From contig OZ244987.1 of assembly GCA_965223105.1 (NCBI GenBank), positions 6,138,001 to 6,202,000 on the forward strand: a stretch of 64,000 nucleotides of DNA. The letters run 5' to 3'. Source of the stretch: JABDMH01 sp965223105. GTDB taxonomy: Bacteria; Bacteroidota; Bacteroidia; Chitinophagales; Saprospiraceae. Position numbers and translations under genes: made by a program. Below, piece after piece: positions 17,142 through 27,700 of the stretch; the first letter of the stretch is position 1, and every line of letters starts with the position of its first letter. The notes below the pieces were generated by a model. That model made no database searches and had not been told where the DNA came from. It saw nothing but the letters and a program-made list of their open reading frames with translations.

Positions 17142-18176
17142 ATGACAAATCAACTAGCCTTTCAGAGGCAATTCCCCAATGTTCTTTTCCTGTCGATTGA
17201 TAATAAACCAGAACTAGAGCAATATTTGAGAAATCGTGGCGCCATTGCGCATGATGAAGGGATCGTCAGTTTAGGAATACCTGGTGAAGGCAATATGAAT
17301 TGTGTAGTCAGGGTCATCACTCAACGAAAACAATTTATCTTAAAACAATCTCGCCCATGGGTGGAGAAGTATCCACAGATTGCAGCACCCATTCAAAGGA
17401 TTGAAATAGAGGCTGCTTATTATCGCGCCGTGCAGAAAGAGTCGAACCTCGCCAAGATGTCACCACAGATTCATTGGTATGACGATCATCATTTTTTACT
17501 CTCCCTTGAAGACTTAGGGCCAGCAGCAGATTTTTCACATCTATATCGGTCATCAGAGTTCTTACGCGATGACCATCTGAGCATTTTGATGCAATATCTC
17601 AATCAATTGCACTCTCTTGGCCCGGTAGATGACTTTCCAAACAACTTGTCTATGCGAAGGTTAAATCACGAGCACATATTTCACTTTCCATTTCTTCAAG
17701 ACAACGGGATGGATCTGGACACCATTACTTTGGGTCTGGCAGATGCAGCGGAAGGGATCAAAGCCGATCAGATTTTGAAAGACCGCATTAAGAGATATGG
17801 GGAGATATACCTCAGCGAGGGACCTTCTCTCTTGCACGGAGACTTTTATCCTGGCAGCTGGCTTTGGGCCAAGGAGAAAATTTATGTTATCGATCCTGAA
17901 TTTTCTTTTCAAGGTGCTCCAGAGTTTGATTTGGGGGTTCTGATTGCTCATCTATTCCTATCCCAGCAGGAGACCACAATGATAAAAACGATCACATCTA
18001 CCTATGCACATTGGCAAGTCTGCAAGCAGGAATGGTTAGCGGCCTTTGCCGGTATAGAAATTCTCCGCCGGTTATTGGGAGTAGCTCAACTGCCGTTGGC
18101 ACTGAGTCTAACAACCAAACAGACACTTATTGAAGCAGCACGAGAATGGATAATGGCCAAATCTGTTCCATGGTAA
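17142..18176 (+). CDS. APH-fold kinase, methylthioribose-kinase-like
   Basis: A 344-residue protein kinase-like (APH) enzyme. It shows a P-loop-like GIPGEGNMNCVVRV, the ATP-anchoring Lys in FILKQS, the catalytic loop LLHGDFYPGSWL and the metal-binding VIDPEFSFQGAPEFDLG. The HGD...GS and DPEF signatures are closest to 5-methylthioribose kinase, which feeds the methionine salvage pathway, but no other mtn gene is nearby. It stands alone between a promoter-like box and a convergent gene. Confidence 0.8.
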   Translation: MTNQLAFQRQFPNVLFLSIDNKPELEQYLRNRGAIAHDEGIVSLGIPGEGNMNCVVRVITQRKQFILKQSRPWVEKYPQIAAPIQRIEIEAAYYRAVQKESNLAKMSPQIHWYDDHHFLLSLEDLGPAADFSHLYRSSEFLRDDHLSILMQYLNQLHSLGPVDDFPNNLSMRRLNHEHIFHFPFLQDNGMDLDTITLGLADAAEGIKADQILKDRIKRYGEIYLSEGPSLLHGDFYPGSWLWAKEKIYVIDPEFSFQGAPEFDLGVLIAHLFLSQQETTMIKTITSTYAHWQVCKQEWLAAFAGIEILRRLLGVAQLPLALSLTTKQTLIEAAREWIMAKSVPW

Positions 18177-18211
18177 ACGATGGTGAATCATCAGGCCTTG
18201 AGACAAGCTGA

Positions 18212-19543
18212 TTACTGGCTAGGGAAACTTACATCCACAATTTCTTGTGCCAATGCTTCAAGGTCAATACCAATAATGTTGCGACTGGTCTCGGTCACTT
18301 TTTCGACCCATGGTGATGGGAGCCGTTCAGCTCCCCAATAGGCACCGAGAATAGCTCCAGTGACAGCAGCTACCGTATCATTATCCCGACCAAAGTTTAC
18401 AACAAACTCGATAGCCCTCTCAAAATCACCCTTTGTAAATAGAATACCCGTAAGGTTGATCAAATGAATTTCGTTGGCATGAAATGGGATATCTTGCAAT
18501 TTGTCATCCAAGAGGTCATAAGCTTTTTCAACCTGTGCATGATAGTAACCTCCGTATCTGTAACCTGATGGAAGATCCCGATCCGGTGTCATCTCAGTAC
18601 TGTCGATGCGGATTGCTTGGTGGACGATCTTTCTAGCATCGAGATAAATTTGATGAGCAATACGACCGACCAATCTACTCTTGAAATAACCATTGGGATC
18701 GATGTTTTTGGTTATGGCCAAGATCTCTTCTACATTTGTTGAGGGATTAAATGCTTGGGCTATGTAAGCACTGGTCAAAGCCGATATATCCCGTGCATAG
18801 CCGAGGTCAAAAAGTCCTAAGCGATAAGCTTGTTGATATGCTCGGTACGGGGCACCGGGATAGTAGGAACCGATCATGGGTGTATATAGCATGCCAGCAC
18901 ACGCCATTTCGCCACCGTAAAATTTGTTTAAGGCATAGGCGTAACCATCAATATCCTTCTGCAGGTAGGGTCTTGCCACCTTGGCCCACTCCTGTAACCA
19001 TGTCATATGACGTACTTCGGTTTCAAGACGATCGGGGTCAAAATCCGTTACCCGACTGATTTGATCCTTTTCGTTGAGATAAATTGCAATGATATATTCA
19101 GCAAAATCCTTGGGATCTAGAGAGTCTTGTTTTGATGTGTAAGATGTAAGAAATTTTCCCATGAGAAACTTCCACCGGGTATCGTCAGTAGTGCCACCAG
19201 CTGGTAAGTTAAAATCCCAGGGACCTTCAGGTGAACCTTCACGTATCACATCATCCAAACGATTGACATACCCCCATTGCACCTCAATGTCATCTCGTGA
19301 CCACATTTCAGTCGGTGCACCCATGGCATCACCGATGGCGGAGCCCACCAATAACCCCAGGATCTTATCTTGATATGCTTCCCTATCTAAATCCTCAGGC
19401 CACATTGGTTCTTCAGCTGTCAATCCATCAAAGGAGGGCACTGGAAATGATGGTGGCCCAGGCCGCGTAATGGTTAGCTCTTCACATCCTGCCAACAAGC
19501 CAGCCAATGTCACGAACACAATCCAAAGTCTTTGCATATGCAT
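18212..19543 (-). CDS. ADP-ribosylglycohydrolase-family lipoprotein
   Basis: The ARH/DraG-type fold is indicated by GLLVGSAIGDAMGAPTE, the metal-binding TDDTRW and the C-terminal GRDNDTVAAVTGAILGAYWG, where Asp residues bind two Mg ions in the family. Enzymes of this class remove ADP-ribose from proteins or cleave related glycosides. Unusually, it begins with a lipoprotein signal (LWIVFVTLAGLLAGC), so it should be membrane-anchored outside the cytoplasm. A -7 box at 19558-19565 excludes the upstream ATG at 19582; ATG 19543 (or 19537) is preferred. Substrate unknown. Confidence 0.88.
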   Translation of the reverse strand: MHMQRLWIVFVTLAGLLAGCEELTITRPGPPSFPVPSFDGLTAEEPMWPEDLDREAYQDKILGLLVGSAIGDAMGAPTEMWSRDDIEVQWGYVNRLDDVIREGSPEGPWDFNLPAGGTTDDTRWKFLMGKFLTSYTSKQDSLDPKDFAEYIIAIYLNEKDQISRVTDFDPDRLETEVRHMTWLQEWAKVARPYLQKDIDGYAYALNKFYGGEMACAGMLYTPMIGSYYPGAPYRAYQQAYRLGLFDLGYARDISALTSAYIAQAFNPSTNVEEILAITKNIDPNGYFKSRLVGRIAHQIYLDARKIVHQAIRIDSTEMTPDRDLPSGYRYGGYYHAQVEKAYDLLDDKLQDIPFHANEIHLINLTGILFTKGDFERAIEFVVNFGRDNDTVAAVTGAILGAYWGAERLPSPWVEKVTETSRNIIGIDLEALAQEIVDVSFPSQ

Positions 19544-19557
19544 GATAGTGCTTGGGA

Positions 19558-19565
19558 CAAAGGTA
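19558..19565 (-). promoter_or_regulatory. Candidate -7 box (TACCTTTG) for the ADP-ribosylglycohydrolase gene
   Basis: TACCTTTG on the minus strand fits TAnnTTTG and predicts a start of transcription near 19551, 8-14 nt before the two possible ATG codons. It lies inside the longest open frame, which is how it helps choose the start. Confidence 0.48.
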
Positions 19566-19719
19566 ATGCTTTCTACAAGCAAGAATGGTCAACATCTATC
19601 CGCTACCAGACCAAAAATGGTGGTTGAAATTCTCTCAGATTCCCTATCAGGTAAGGAAAAAATACTGATCATGAAGATATGATCTAGAGAGCAACGGAAG
19701 CTTAAGCATATGGCAAGTA

Positions 19720-21699
19720 CTAATGATTAACTGCAAAGGCGAAAATTCGGCAAGCATAACCCTTGCTGTCGACATTTTTATCATCTGAGATCGATAATCG
19801 CAGCTGATGAGGGCCTCTAGTCAACTCATCATCTAACATATAGAGCCAAGGCAAGTGCAACCGATGGCTCCAACGCGTAAATTGATCGATAGATTTGACT
19901 GGTCCTTCATCAATCTGATATTCTAACTTTCCCACATCCTGGCCGGCTGCAACCAGGATCCCAATGGCCTTACCTTCAAAGGGATAAGTTATCGTGGATC
20001 CAGGTTGATGGGATTCGAGAACCGGTGTATTGACAAAACCCTTTCGGGTCGCTAATGAATCTCTGGGTGACCACTTTTCGACATAGGTCCATCCATCTCC
20101 AAGTAACGCAGAGGAGATATCCCCCAGCGTGCCTTCAGTGTATGAAAATGTATCGAGCGCTTCAGGCAGCTTTCGAATCCCTTTCATTGGATGGCTAAAT
20201 AGTGCTTCCAATGCTTTAATGATCGATCGACTATAGACTCCCTGACCGAATGGAGATGGATGGAGATCGATGAAATCATCTTCCCAACTAAATTCTCCAT
20301 TTAAGATGCGGTCTGCAACTTCTTTTGCCAGATTCAGGGATGGCAATTGATAGTGCTCCGCAATTTTCTCATGATTAGAAATTACCCTGGGAATCTCCCC
20401 ACGATGGTAGTGGGCCAATTTTTCAGGATCAACAAAATGCATCAAGAGAATATCGGTAAACGGATTGGTGGCTAATGCATGCCGTACGATGCCTTCCATG
20501 CCACGTATTTGGGCTTTCGAAGACCGACCGTTTGCGGCATCGTTTACAGCGGCTTCAACAAAGAGTAAATCGAATGTACCTTGAGTAAGTAAATCCTTAT
20601 CAAGTCGAAATGAGCCAGGGGTAGATCCCATGGAGGGGATCCCTGCATTATGGAATTCAAAATTTTGATGAGGATATTTATCTAGAAAATATTTCATTAT
20701 TGAATCTCGCCACCCTCCATTATGGGTAATCGATCCACCTAAAAATCCAATCCGGTAGATGTCCTGGGACTGACCTAGTTGACTGTAGAAACCGTCACGT
20801 GGTATCAGGGTAGGACTAACCAATCTTCTATCTGAACTGTCGATCAGCTTGAGGTCGGTGTGCTGGAGGATAAAAGTGGTAATGGGTCTGGGATCTTCTA
20901 GGCTGTGCGGATGGTGTCCAACACCTTCCTTGAGAATGATTTTAATCGACCCCCTGGCAGTACGATAGCGTTGGGCAAAACGACTCGTATTCTCGGCATA
21001 AGGCACCACTTCATCTGCCTTGCCACAGACATGAATAATTGGTATCCCAAATCGTGCCAGGTGCTCAGCATGACTAATCGGACCCAATTGCATAGAATCA
21101 ATCACGTCATTCACAAGATTGTATGCCACTTTACACTTCTGCCAATCGGTTTTAGATCCGGAAGACAATCCCTTGCCTGCCGGCCAACTCCAGATATCCA
21201 TTACCGGGGCATCAGCATAGATGCATACTACCTTTTCCGGATTGGCGGCCGCCCAATTGTATGCCATCAACCCGCCCCTGCTAAATCCTTCCAATACCAC
21301 TTTGCTATCCAATTGAAATTTCTGAACACAATGCTTGTAAAAGTGATTGCCAATTTCGACTGCTTGGGATGATCCATACAAGTCTGATACATCAATCCAT
21401 ACCAGATGAAATCCCTTGTCCAACAAATATTGATCGACTTGTGGTTGATGACCCCAAAATCGGACTCGCCAGATCCAGTGTCTCCCAGGGTTTGGCTTTT
21501 TGGGAATGACCACTCTGGCCTTACGATCTTGCAAGGTAAACTCGAGCAGTTGGTGACCAGGCCAAAGAGTATCTTCTTGAGCAGTAGCAGCCCTACAAAC
21601 GAGTAACCACAAGATGATCAGACTCTGTGAGCCAACCCCTAACCTCCAGTGTATCCTCCTTAAATATCTTCTGGTCAGCCTAACATCCTGGCATTTCAT
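19720..21699 (-). CDS. Secreted alpha/beta-hydrolase + SGNH (GDSL-like) fusion
   Basis: Two hydrolase domains in one exported chain. Residues about 45-285 are an alpha/beta hydrolase: nucleophile Ser 140 in EGFSRGG, Asp in CGKADEVVP and His about 262 in GVGHH. Residues about 310-490 are SGNH: Ser 323 in FLGGSIT, the Gly in GIPSMGST, Asn in AAVNDAANG and the catalytic Asp-His pair in DLHPSPFGQ. A further beta-rich segment closes the protein. Such combinations typify carbohydrate esterases acting on polysaccharides. The signal peptide has a long basic n-region. The aldo/keto reductase gene lies 30 bp upstream, probably in the same transcript. Confidence 0.87.
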   Translation of the reverse strand: MKCQDVRLTRRYLRRIHWRLGVGSQSLIILWLLVCRAATAQEDTLWPGHQLLEFTLQDRKARVVIPKKPNPGRHWIWRVRFWGHQPQVDQYLLDKGFHLVWIDVSDLYGSSQAVEIGNHFYKHCVQKFQLDSKVVLEGFSRGGLMAYNWAAANPEKVVCIYADAPVMDIWSWPAGKGLSSGSKTDWQKCKVAYNLVNDVIDSMQLGPISHAEHLARFGIPIIHVCGKADEVVPYAENTSRFAQRYRTARGSIKIILKEGVGHHPHSLEDPRPITTFILQHTDLKLIDSSDRRLVSPTLIPRDGFYSQLGQSQDIYRIGFLGGSITHNGGWRDSIMKYFLDKYPHQNFEFHNAGIPSMGSTPGSFRLDKDLLTQGTFDLLFVEAAVNDAANGRSSKAQIRGMEGIVRHALATNPFTDILLMHFVDPEKLAHYHRGEIPRVISNHEKIAEHYQLPSLNLAKEVADRILNGEFSWEDDFIDLHPSPFGQGVYSRSIIKALEALFSHPMKGIRKLPEALDTFSYTEGTLGDISSALLGDGWTYVEKWSPRDSLATRKGFVNTPVLESHQPGSTITYPFEGKAIGILVAAGQDVGKLEYQIDEGPVKSIDQFTRWSHRLHLPWLYMLDDELTRGPHQLRLSISDDKNVDSKGYACRIFAFAVNH

Positions 21700-21729
21700 C
21701 TTTAAATTACCTTCTTCATGAACGAATTT

Positions 21730-22683
21730 TTATTCGTCCCACAAGTTTTCTAAGGTATATGGAGAACCAGGAATGGTCCAGATGGTCCCATCAATATACC
21801 GGAAGCCTCTATCAAGCCTGGTGATTTCGTCCATTGTAGGTTTATCTAACTCCAGATCTGCGGCGACGAAATTTTCTCTCAGCCTATCGGGATTTGAAGA
21901 TTTTGGAATGACTGATGTACCGCGACAGACGGCCCAGGCAATTAAGATTTGAGCTGCTGAGACGCCATAAGATTTTGCGATATCCAACACTGTGGGGTGG
22001 GTTAGGACAAAGGGATCATCAACCTTTTTCAATCGGTCGGGTCGATCCTGTGAGCCCAAGGGAGAGTATGCCGTCAAGACTATACCTTCGCTCTTACAGA
22101 AGGACAGCAGGTCTTTCTGCTGAAAGAAAGGATGAGATTCTACCTGATTACAAGTTGGTCGAATTTGACAATGCGTCAGCAGATCCTTAATTTTCTTGAT
22201 ACTAAAATTAGATACACCAAGATATTTGACCAGTCCATCATTGGTACATTTTTCGAGTTCTAGCCAGGTCTCCTCAATTGGTACTTCTTCCAAGGGGATA
22301 AAGTCCTCGGCTTTATCCGGGAATATGATTTCTGGTTTGAGTATAACTGGCCAGTGGATGAGGTACAAATCAACGTATTCCAGCCGCAGGTCATTAAGTG
22401 TCTGAAGCAGGTTAGGTCTGACGTGCTTTTTCTGGTGTGCGTTATTCCAAAGTTTTGACGTAATCCACAGTTCTTCTCTAGTCACCTCTCCATCGGAGAT
22501 GGCATCACTCAGCGCTTCACCAATTTCTTTTTCGTTTTCGTATCTGGAGGCACAATCAAAATGTCGGTATCCGATGCGGATCGCTTCACGCACAGCATTG
22601 TAAGCCTCTCTATCATTGGATTTCCAAGTACCAAGTCCCAGAAGTGGCATCTGATCACCTTGGGGGAATGTTGTGAATTTCAT
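21730..22683 (-). CDS. Aldo/keto reductase
   Basis: A 317-residue NADPH-dependent oxidoreductase of the AKR superfamily with a TIM barrel. Seen: MPLLGLGTWKS, the catalytic Asp and Tyr in HFDCASRYENEKEIG, Lys in WITSKLWN, His in LYLIHWP, and the cofactor-site VIPKSSNPDRLREN. It reduces aldehydes or ketones in the cytoplasm; the specific substrate cannot be inferred. It precedes the hydrolase fusion gene on the same strand. Confidence 0.95.
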   Translation of the reverse strand: MKFTTFPQGDQMPLLGLGTWKSNDREAYNAVREAIRIGYRHFDCASRYENEKEIGEALSDAISDGEVTREELWITSKLWNNAHQKKHVRPNLLQTLNDLRLEYVDLYLIHWPVILKPEIIFPDKAEDFIPLEEVPIEETWLELEKCTNDGLVKYLGVSNFSIKKIKDLLTHCQIRPTCNQVESHPFFQQKDLLSFCKSEGIVLTAYSPLGSQDRPDRLKKVDDPFVLTHPTVLDIAKSYGVSAAQILIAWAVCRGTSVIPKSSNPDRLRENFVAADLELDKPTMDEITRLDRGFRYIDGTIWTIPGSPYTLENLWDE

Positions 22684-22804
22684 AGATTTCCCGGATCATG
22701 TTTAGAAAGATGCCAACTTACAACTTTCTGAGTTTATCACTGATATTCAAGGAAACGAAGAATTCCGCTCACTCTGTCCCGAAGTCTTACGTCAGAGATC
22801 TTGC

Positions 22805-22839
22805 AAAAAAATAAGGGACTAACCAACCAGTCAGTCCCT
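22805..22839 (-). terminator. Intrinsic terminator of the fasciclin gene
   Basis: On the minus strand AGGGACT (complement of 22833-22839) pairs with AGTCCCT (22814-22820), loop 12 nt, followed by TTATTTTTTT. It lies 48 bp after the fasciclin stop. Confidence 0.78.
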
Positions 22840-22887
22840 CTCAAATTGTAGTGATTTTCAGTTCGATACGAACTGATTAAGCTCGTG

Positions 22888-23367
22888 CTAATTCTTTAGC
22901 CGTGACGGAGGTACGACCACCTTGTCGATCACGTGGATCACCCCATTGGTGGCCTGAATATCAGCCGAAGTAACGGTTGCATCATTCAGAGATACACCGG
23001 AGTCGGTTACTGCAACTTCAACCTCTTCACCTTGTACCGTAGCAGTTTTTCCATCGCTTAAGTCACCAGACAACATTTGACCAGACAAAATATGATAGGT
23101 CAGAATCTTTGCCAACTCATCTTTGTTTTCTGGCATCATCAAGTGCTGCAACTTTCCATCGGGTAAAGTTGCAAAGGCATCATTAGAAGGAGCAAAGACG
23201 GTGTAGGGTCCCTCAGCTTGTAGTGTCTCAGTAAGTCCTGCAGCTTCAATTGCAGATACAAAAGTCGATAAGTCCTCTTGGCCTTGTGCCAATTCCACAA
23301 TATTCTGTGCTTTGACGTTCAACGCCAAGCCCATGCACAGACAAAGGGCTCCAATTAATTGCTTCAT
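22888..23367 (-). CDS. Fasciclin (FAS1) domain protein, exported
   Basis: Signal peptide (LIGALCLCMGLALNVKAQ) followed by one FAS1 domain: VELAQGQEDLSTFVSAIEAA, the H1 box YTVFAPSNDAFATLP, the YH element LTYHILSG and the H2 box GVIHVIDKVVVPP. FAS1 proteins mediate adhesion or surface contacts. The single-domain form of about 160 residues is common in bacteria. Monocistronic, with a clear terminator downstream. Confidence 0.95.
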   Translation of the reverse strand: MKQLIGALCLCMGLALNVKAQNIVELAQGQEDLSTFVSAIEAAGLTETLQAEGPYTVFAPSNDAFATLPDGKLQHLMMPENKDELAKILTYHILSGQMLSGDLSDGKTATVQGEEVEVAVTDSGVSLNDATVTSADIQATNGVIHVIDKVVVPPSRLKN

Positions 23368-23418
23368 AATGAAATCTGTTGTTTAGGTTATATGAAAAAA
23401 AGAATAATATCCATCCCA

Positions 23419-23432
23419 ATCGCTTATGCGAT
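23419..23432. repeat. Short inverted repeat upstream of the fasciclin gene
   Basis: ATCGC-TTAT-GCGAT, a perfect 5-bp inverted repeat about 52 bp before the fasciclin start, in its probable promoter region; possible operator. Confidence 0.25.
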
Positions 23433-23590
23433 CAAAATAGTTAAGCTGCGATCGTAAAGGAAATGGAAACTAGTCTTGTGTGTGGATCGTGAAAGATGTG
23501 ATCGTGCCCTTATAACGAAGAATGATCCGTCTTCATATATGCCAGAAGATGAATTTCAAATTTTAACATTTGAGGATGTAGTTGACCATT

Positions 23591-23620
23591 AAAAGAAGAA
23601 AAGGGCATGACACCCTTTCT
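23591..23620 (-). terminator. Probable intrinsic terminator after the thioredoxin-fold gene
   Basis: On the minus strand a 6-bp stem (AAAGGG/CCCTTT, 7-nt loop) is followed by a T-rich TTCTTCTTTT tail, 20 bp after the stop of the redoxin gene. Confidence 0.6.
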
Positions 23621-23639
23621 TATTCATCATCTCAATTGA

Positions 23640-24251
23640 TTACAAATTTTTGGACTTAATTCCACATCCAATCGCCTTGGTAGTGAGTGGATCTGGATCT
23701 TTACCAGCCTTGATCGCATCGATGGCACTGGTCACATAATTGGTCTTTACCGCATTGGGATCTTGTGGATTATCGTCAATGGCACCAATATATCTGAGTT
23801 TCATTGTCTTATCTACAACGAAGACATGGGGTGTCCGCTTAGCGCCAAATTTTGGAAAGACTTCTTGTTTCTCATCAAAAACATAGGGAAAAGAAAAGCT
23901 CTTTTCTTTAGACCGAGACTGCATGGCCTCATAACTATCCCCCGGTTTCATGCTTGGATCGTTGGGATTGATGGCCAGCACTGGAAATCCCTCATTTGAC
24001 AATTTCTGATGCAGTCCATTGATTCGATCCTCATAAAGTTGAGCGTAAGGACAAGTATTGCAAGTAAAGATGACAATTACACCTTCATCACCCATGTACT
24101 CACTAAATTTTATCCAGGATCCATCCACATTTTGTAATCGAAAGTCCTCTACCGTGTCTCCAATTTCATATCCATTGTCTATTGACGTCGTGCTTGCTTG
24201 AAACAGCAGCATTATTGGGAGCAAACCGATAGAAAAGATAAATTTATTCAT
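23640..24251 (-). CDS. Exported thioredoxin-fold (redoxin/AhpC-TSA) protein
   Basis: Signal peptide (IFSIGLLPIMLLFQAS) then a thioredoxin fold: VEDFRLQNVDGSW, the redox motif FTCNTCPYAQ with a CxxC, INPNDPSMKPGDSYE and the cis-Pro region AKRTPHVFVVD. This pattern is typical of periplasmic redoxins that reduce or oxidise partner thiols. ATG 24251 leaves a 4-bp gap to the TlpA-like gene, whereas the ATG at 24281 would overlap it, so the shorter form is chosen. Likely co-transcribed with the preceding TlpA-like gene. Confidence 0.9.
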   Translation of the reverse strand: MNKFIFSIGLLPIMLLFQASTTSIDNGYEIGDTVEDFRLQNVDGSWIKFSEYMGDEGVIVIFTCNTCPYAQLYEDRINGLHQKLSNEGFPVLAINPNDPSMKPGDSYEAMQSRSKEKSFSFPYVFDEKQEVFPKFGAKRTPHVFVVDKTMKLRYIGAIDDNPQDPNAVKTNYVTSAIDAIKAGKDPDPLTTKAIGCGIKSKNL

Positions 24252-24255
24252 TGTT

Positions 24256-24747
24256 TTAAGTTTTATAAAAGGTCTTAACAATAGTTATAAGGTCATCGTA
24301 GGACTCAAAAGTTCGCTCGAAAAATCTGCGGGAGTCCCGACGATAGATTAAGGTGCCAGGTAAAGCTCCCGACCAATTGGGGTCGACTTGATCGATCCAA
24401 TCATTGGGATTTGGAGCGTCAAGGTAGATGAGAGCTGACTGGAGTTTATTCTCCTCAATAAAGGGAATCAAGCGAGATTCAATTTGATTTTTGAAATCTA
24501 GGCTTACCAAAACCACCTTGACCGGATCATCCTTCAATTCCTGGTGAATCTGTTCGAAATAAGGCAGTTCCTTAATGCAAGGTCCACACCAAGTGGCCCA
24601 AAAATTGATCACGTAGGTCGTATCATCATTCCGCTCTAAGACAGGTTGAAAGTCCTCAAAAGGGAGTACTTGAAGATTTGCATCTTTTTGACAATAAACC
24701 AGTGTATGGGTTAATAAAGCTGAAACCACGAGGATTCCTCTAAGCAT
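24256..24747 (-). CDS. TlpA-like thiol-disulfide oxidoreductase
   Basis: Signal peptide (GILVVSALLTHTLVYCQ) and a thioredoxin fold with the canonical active site VINFWATWCGPCIKELP and cis-Pro in ALPGTLIYR. It acts on periplasmic thiols, such as in cytochrome maturation or disulfide reduction. It sits between dnaE (39 bp upstream) and a second thioredoxin-fold gene. Confidence 0.95.
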   Translation of the reverse strand: MLRGILVVSALLTHTLVYCQKDANLQVLPFEDFQPVLERNDDTTYVINFWATWCGPCIKELPYFEQIHQELKDDPVKVVLVSLDFKNQIESRLIPFIEENKLQSALIYLDAPNPNDWIDQVDPNWSGALPGTLIYRRDSRRFFERTFESYDDLITIVKTFYKT

Positions 24748-24786
24748 AGGTGGACATGGTAACCTTAGACCTATAACGATGGATCT

Positions 24787-27700
24787 TTAATTTAGTTTGT
24801 AAGGCACTCCCATTTTTTCCAACTCCTTCACAAACAACCCATCGACTCTAATGTGCTTACTTTTTGACATGAATTGCAGCTGAACGTCCTTCTCATCATC
24901 ATATACTACCATCCGAAGAGGATGTTTCCCACGATGTTCCATACAGATTTTGTCTAATGATTGTACAAATTCTGGCGTAATGTTGTGAAGGGGTAACTTT
25001 AAGGTAATGGACTTTGTCAGCTCCTCTCCTACACTCGAAAGAAGCTTGATGATCAACGGATCAAAATATAATTCATCTGATTGATATCTGGTTTTAAAGA
25101 GACCTTCAATATAGATGACCTGTCCTATTTCGATTAGCCCTTTATACTTTTGATAGATATCTCGACTTAGAAACAATTCGACTGATCCATTGTAATCTTG
25201 CATAGTAAATCTACAGTAACCATTACCCCTTTTGTTTACACCATGCATAGCCTGTGTGATAATTCCAGCTATTTTTAACTGGCGACCATTGGCTTTTACA
25301 CGGTCAAAATGGATCAATTCGCAGTTGACAAAATTTTCCAGCTCAAGCTTGTAAGTGTTCAATGGGTGTCCGCTGACGTATATGCCGATAATCTCCTTCT
25401 CCTTACCGAGTTTCTCCATCGTGGGCCAAGGCTCACTTATGGGAGGTGCCGGTTCCTGAATCAGTACCTCGTCTGAGCCTGCAAACAAGCTGGTCGCGTT
25501 CTCTGCTTTCTGTTGCTGATAGGCTTGTCCGTAACGCAACCCATGCTCGATGAAGGTTTCATATTTTTCGGAAGGAGCAAAATACTGGGCACGATGTAAC
25601 TCGGTGAAACAATCCAGGGCGCCACCCTTAATCATGTTCTCAAAACATTTCTTATTTACGGTGCGCAAATTCAATCTCCTTAACATGTCAAAAAAGGTAT
25701 GGAAGGGGCCATTTTTTTCGCGTTCCTCGATTAGTGCCTCGACAGCAGCCGCTCCAACGTTCTTCATCGCTGATAGTCCAAATCTGATCTGACCTTTCTC
25801 ATTGACTCTGAAGTTAATACCACTCTCATTGACATCTGGTATCAGTACTTCCAAGGCGAGTTTCTTGCACTCCCTGAGAAAGAAGTTCAGCTTGGTGATA
25901 TCTGACTTGTTGTGGGTAAGCACCGACGCCATGAACTCGGCAGGGTAATGGGCTTTGAGATATGCGGTCTGAAAGGCAATGTATGCATAGCAAGTCGAAT
26001 GCGACTTATTGAAAGCGTAAGATGCAAATGACTGCCAATCATCCCAGATCTTATCGATCTTATCTTGTGGATGGCCCCTTTCTGTACAGCCCTTAGCAAA
26101 TAGCGGATAAAGCTCATCAATGATCTTTTTTTTCTTTTTGCCCATCCCCTTTCTCAAAGCATCAGCTTGCCCCTTACTGAAGCCTGCCAGCTTCTGAGAC
26201 AACTGCATCACCTGCTCCTGATAAACGGTGATTCCATATGTTTCGGCAAGGATCTCCTCCATTTCAGGAAGGTCATAGGTGATCTTTTCCCGACCGTGTT
26301 TGCGGGCAATAAAATTGGGAATGTATTGCAGAGGCCCCGGACGATAAAGGGCGTTCATCGCGATTAAGTCTTCAAACTTATTGGGCTTGAGATTAACCAT
26401 ATGTTTGCGCATTCCAGGAGACTCATACTGGAAAATGCCAATGGTATCCCCGCGATGAAAAAGTTCAAAAGTCTTTTGATCGTCGAGCGGAATTTCGTCG
26501 GGATCAATATCTATTCCGTGGCGATCCTTAATGATGGCAATGGCATCCTTGATGATACTGAGGGTCTTAAGACCTAAGAAGTCCATCTTCAGCAGACCCG
26601 CCTCCTCAACCACACTGTTGTCAAATTGCGTAACCAGAAGATCGGCATCCTTGGCCGTCGCTACCGGTATGAAATCACGAATATCTCCCGGGGTAATGAT
26701 CACCCCACAGGCATGAATACCGGTATTCCGAATGTTACCTTCCAATTCCTTGGCTGTCCGCAATGTGAGCCCTACCAAATCATCTTGCTGTGCCATAGCA
26801 ATGATCTTCTCCGCCCTTTCAATATCATCACTATTAAGGGTGTCCTTGAGAGACCGTGGCAATCCACCATTGGCCAGTACTTTCTGCAGACTTACACCCA
26901 ATTGTTGCGGAAAGGTCTTAGATATCCGGTCTACCTCTTTGAGGTCTAGATCAAGCACCCTGCCCACATCACGAATTGACATCTTGGCAGCCATGGAGCC
27001 ATAAGTGATGATCTGTGCTACCTGATTACGGCCATATTTTTCAACGACATAATCGATGACCTTTGAACGGCCTTCATCGTCAAAATCAATGTCGATGTCA
27101 GGCATGGAAATGCGCTCGGGATTGAGGAATCTCTCAAAAAGGAGGTCATATTCTATAGGATCAATGTTGGTAATGCCGAGACAATAAGCTACAGCTGATC
27201 CTGCGGCAGAACCTCTTCCGGGTCCAACACTTACGCCCATCTTCCTAGCGGTATTGGTGAGGTCCTGTACTATGAGAAAATATCCGGGATAGCCAGACTG
27301 CTTGATTACATTTAGCTCAAAGCTCAGTCTTTCCTCGATTTCGGATGTGATGGTGCCGTAGCGACGCTTAGCCCCAGTCATGGTAAGGTGGCGGAGGTAA
27401 TCGTCTTGAGTTGCGAAGCCCTGTGGAAGTGGAAAGGCAGGCAGGAGTACATCACGAGTCAGATTGAGCGGTTCTACTTTATCATAAATCTCCAGCGTGT
27501 TGTCGAGGGCTTCCGGGAGGTCCTTGAACAGCTCGCCCATCTCAGATCTAGTTTTGAAGTAATAATCTGAGCTGCTGAACTTGAAGCGTTCCTCCTCTTC
27601 TAGCTTACTGCCTGTGTTGATGCAAAGGAGAATATCGTGTGGTTTCCAATCTCTCTCTTCTACATAATGTGCATCGTTGGTAGCAATCACCTTGACCTTG

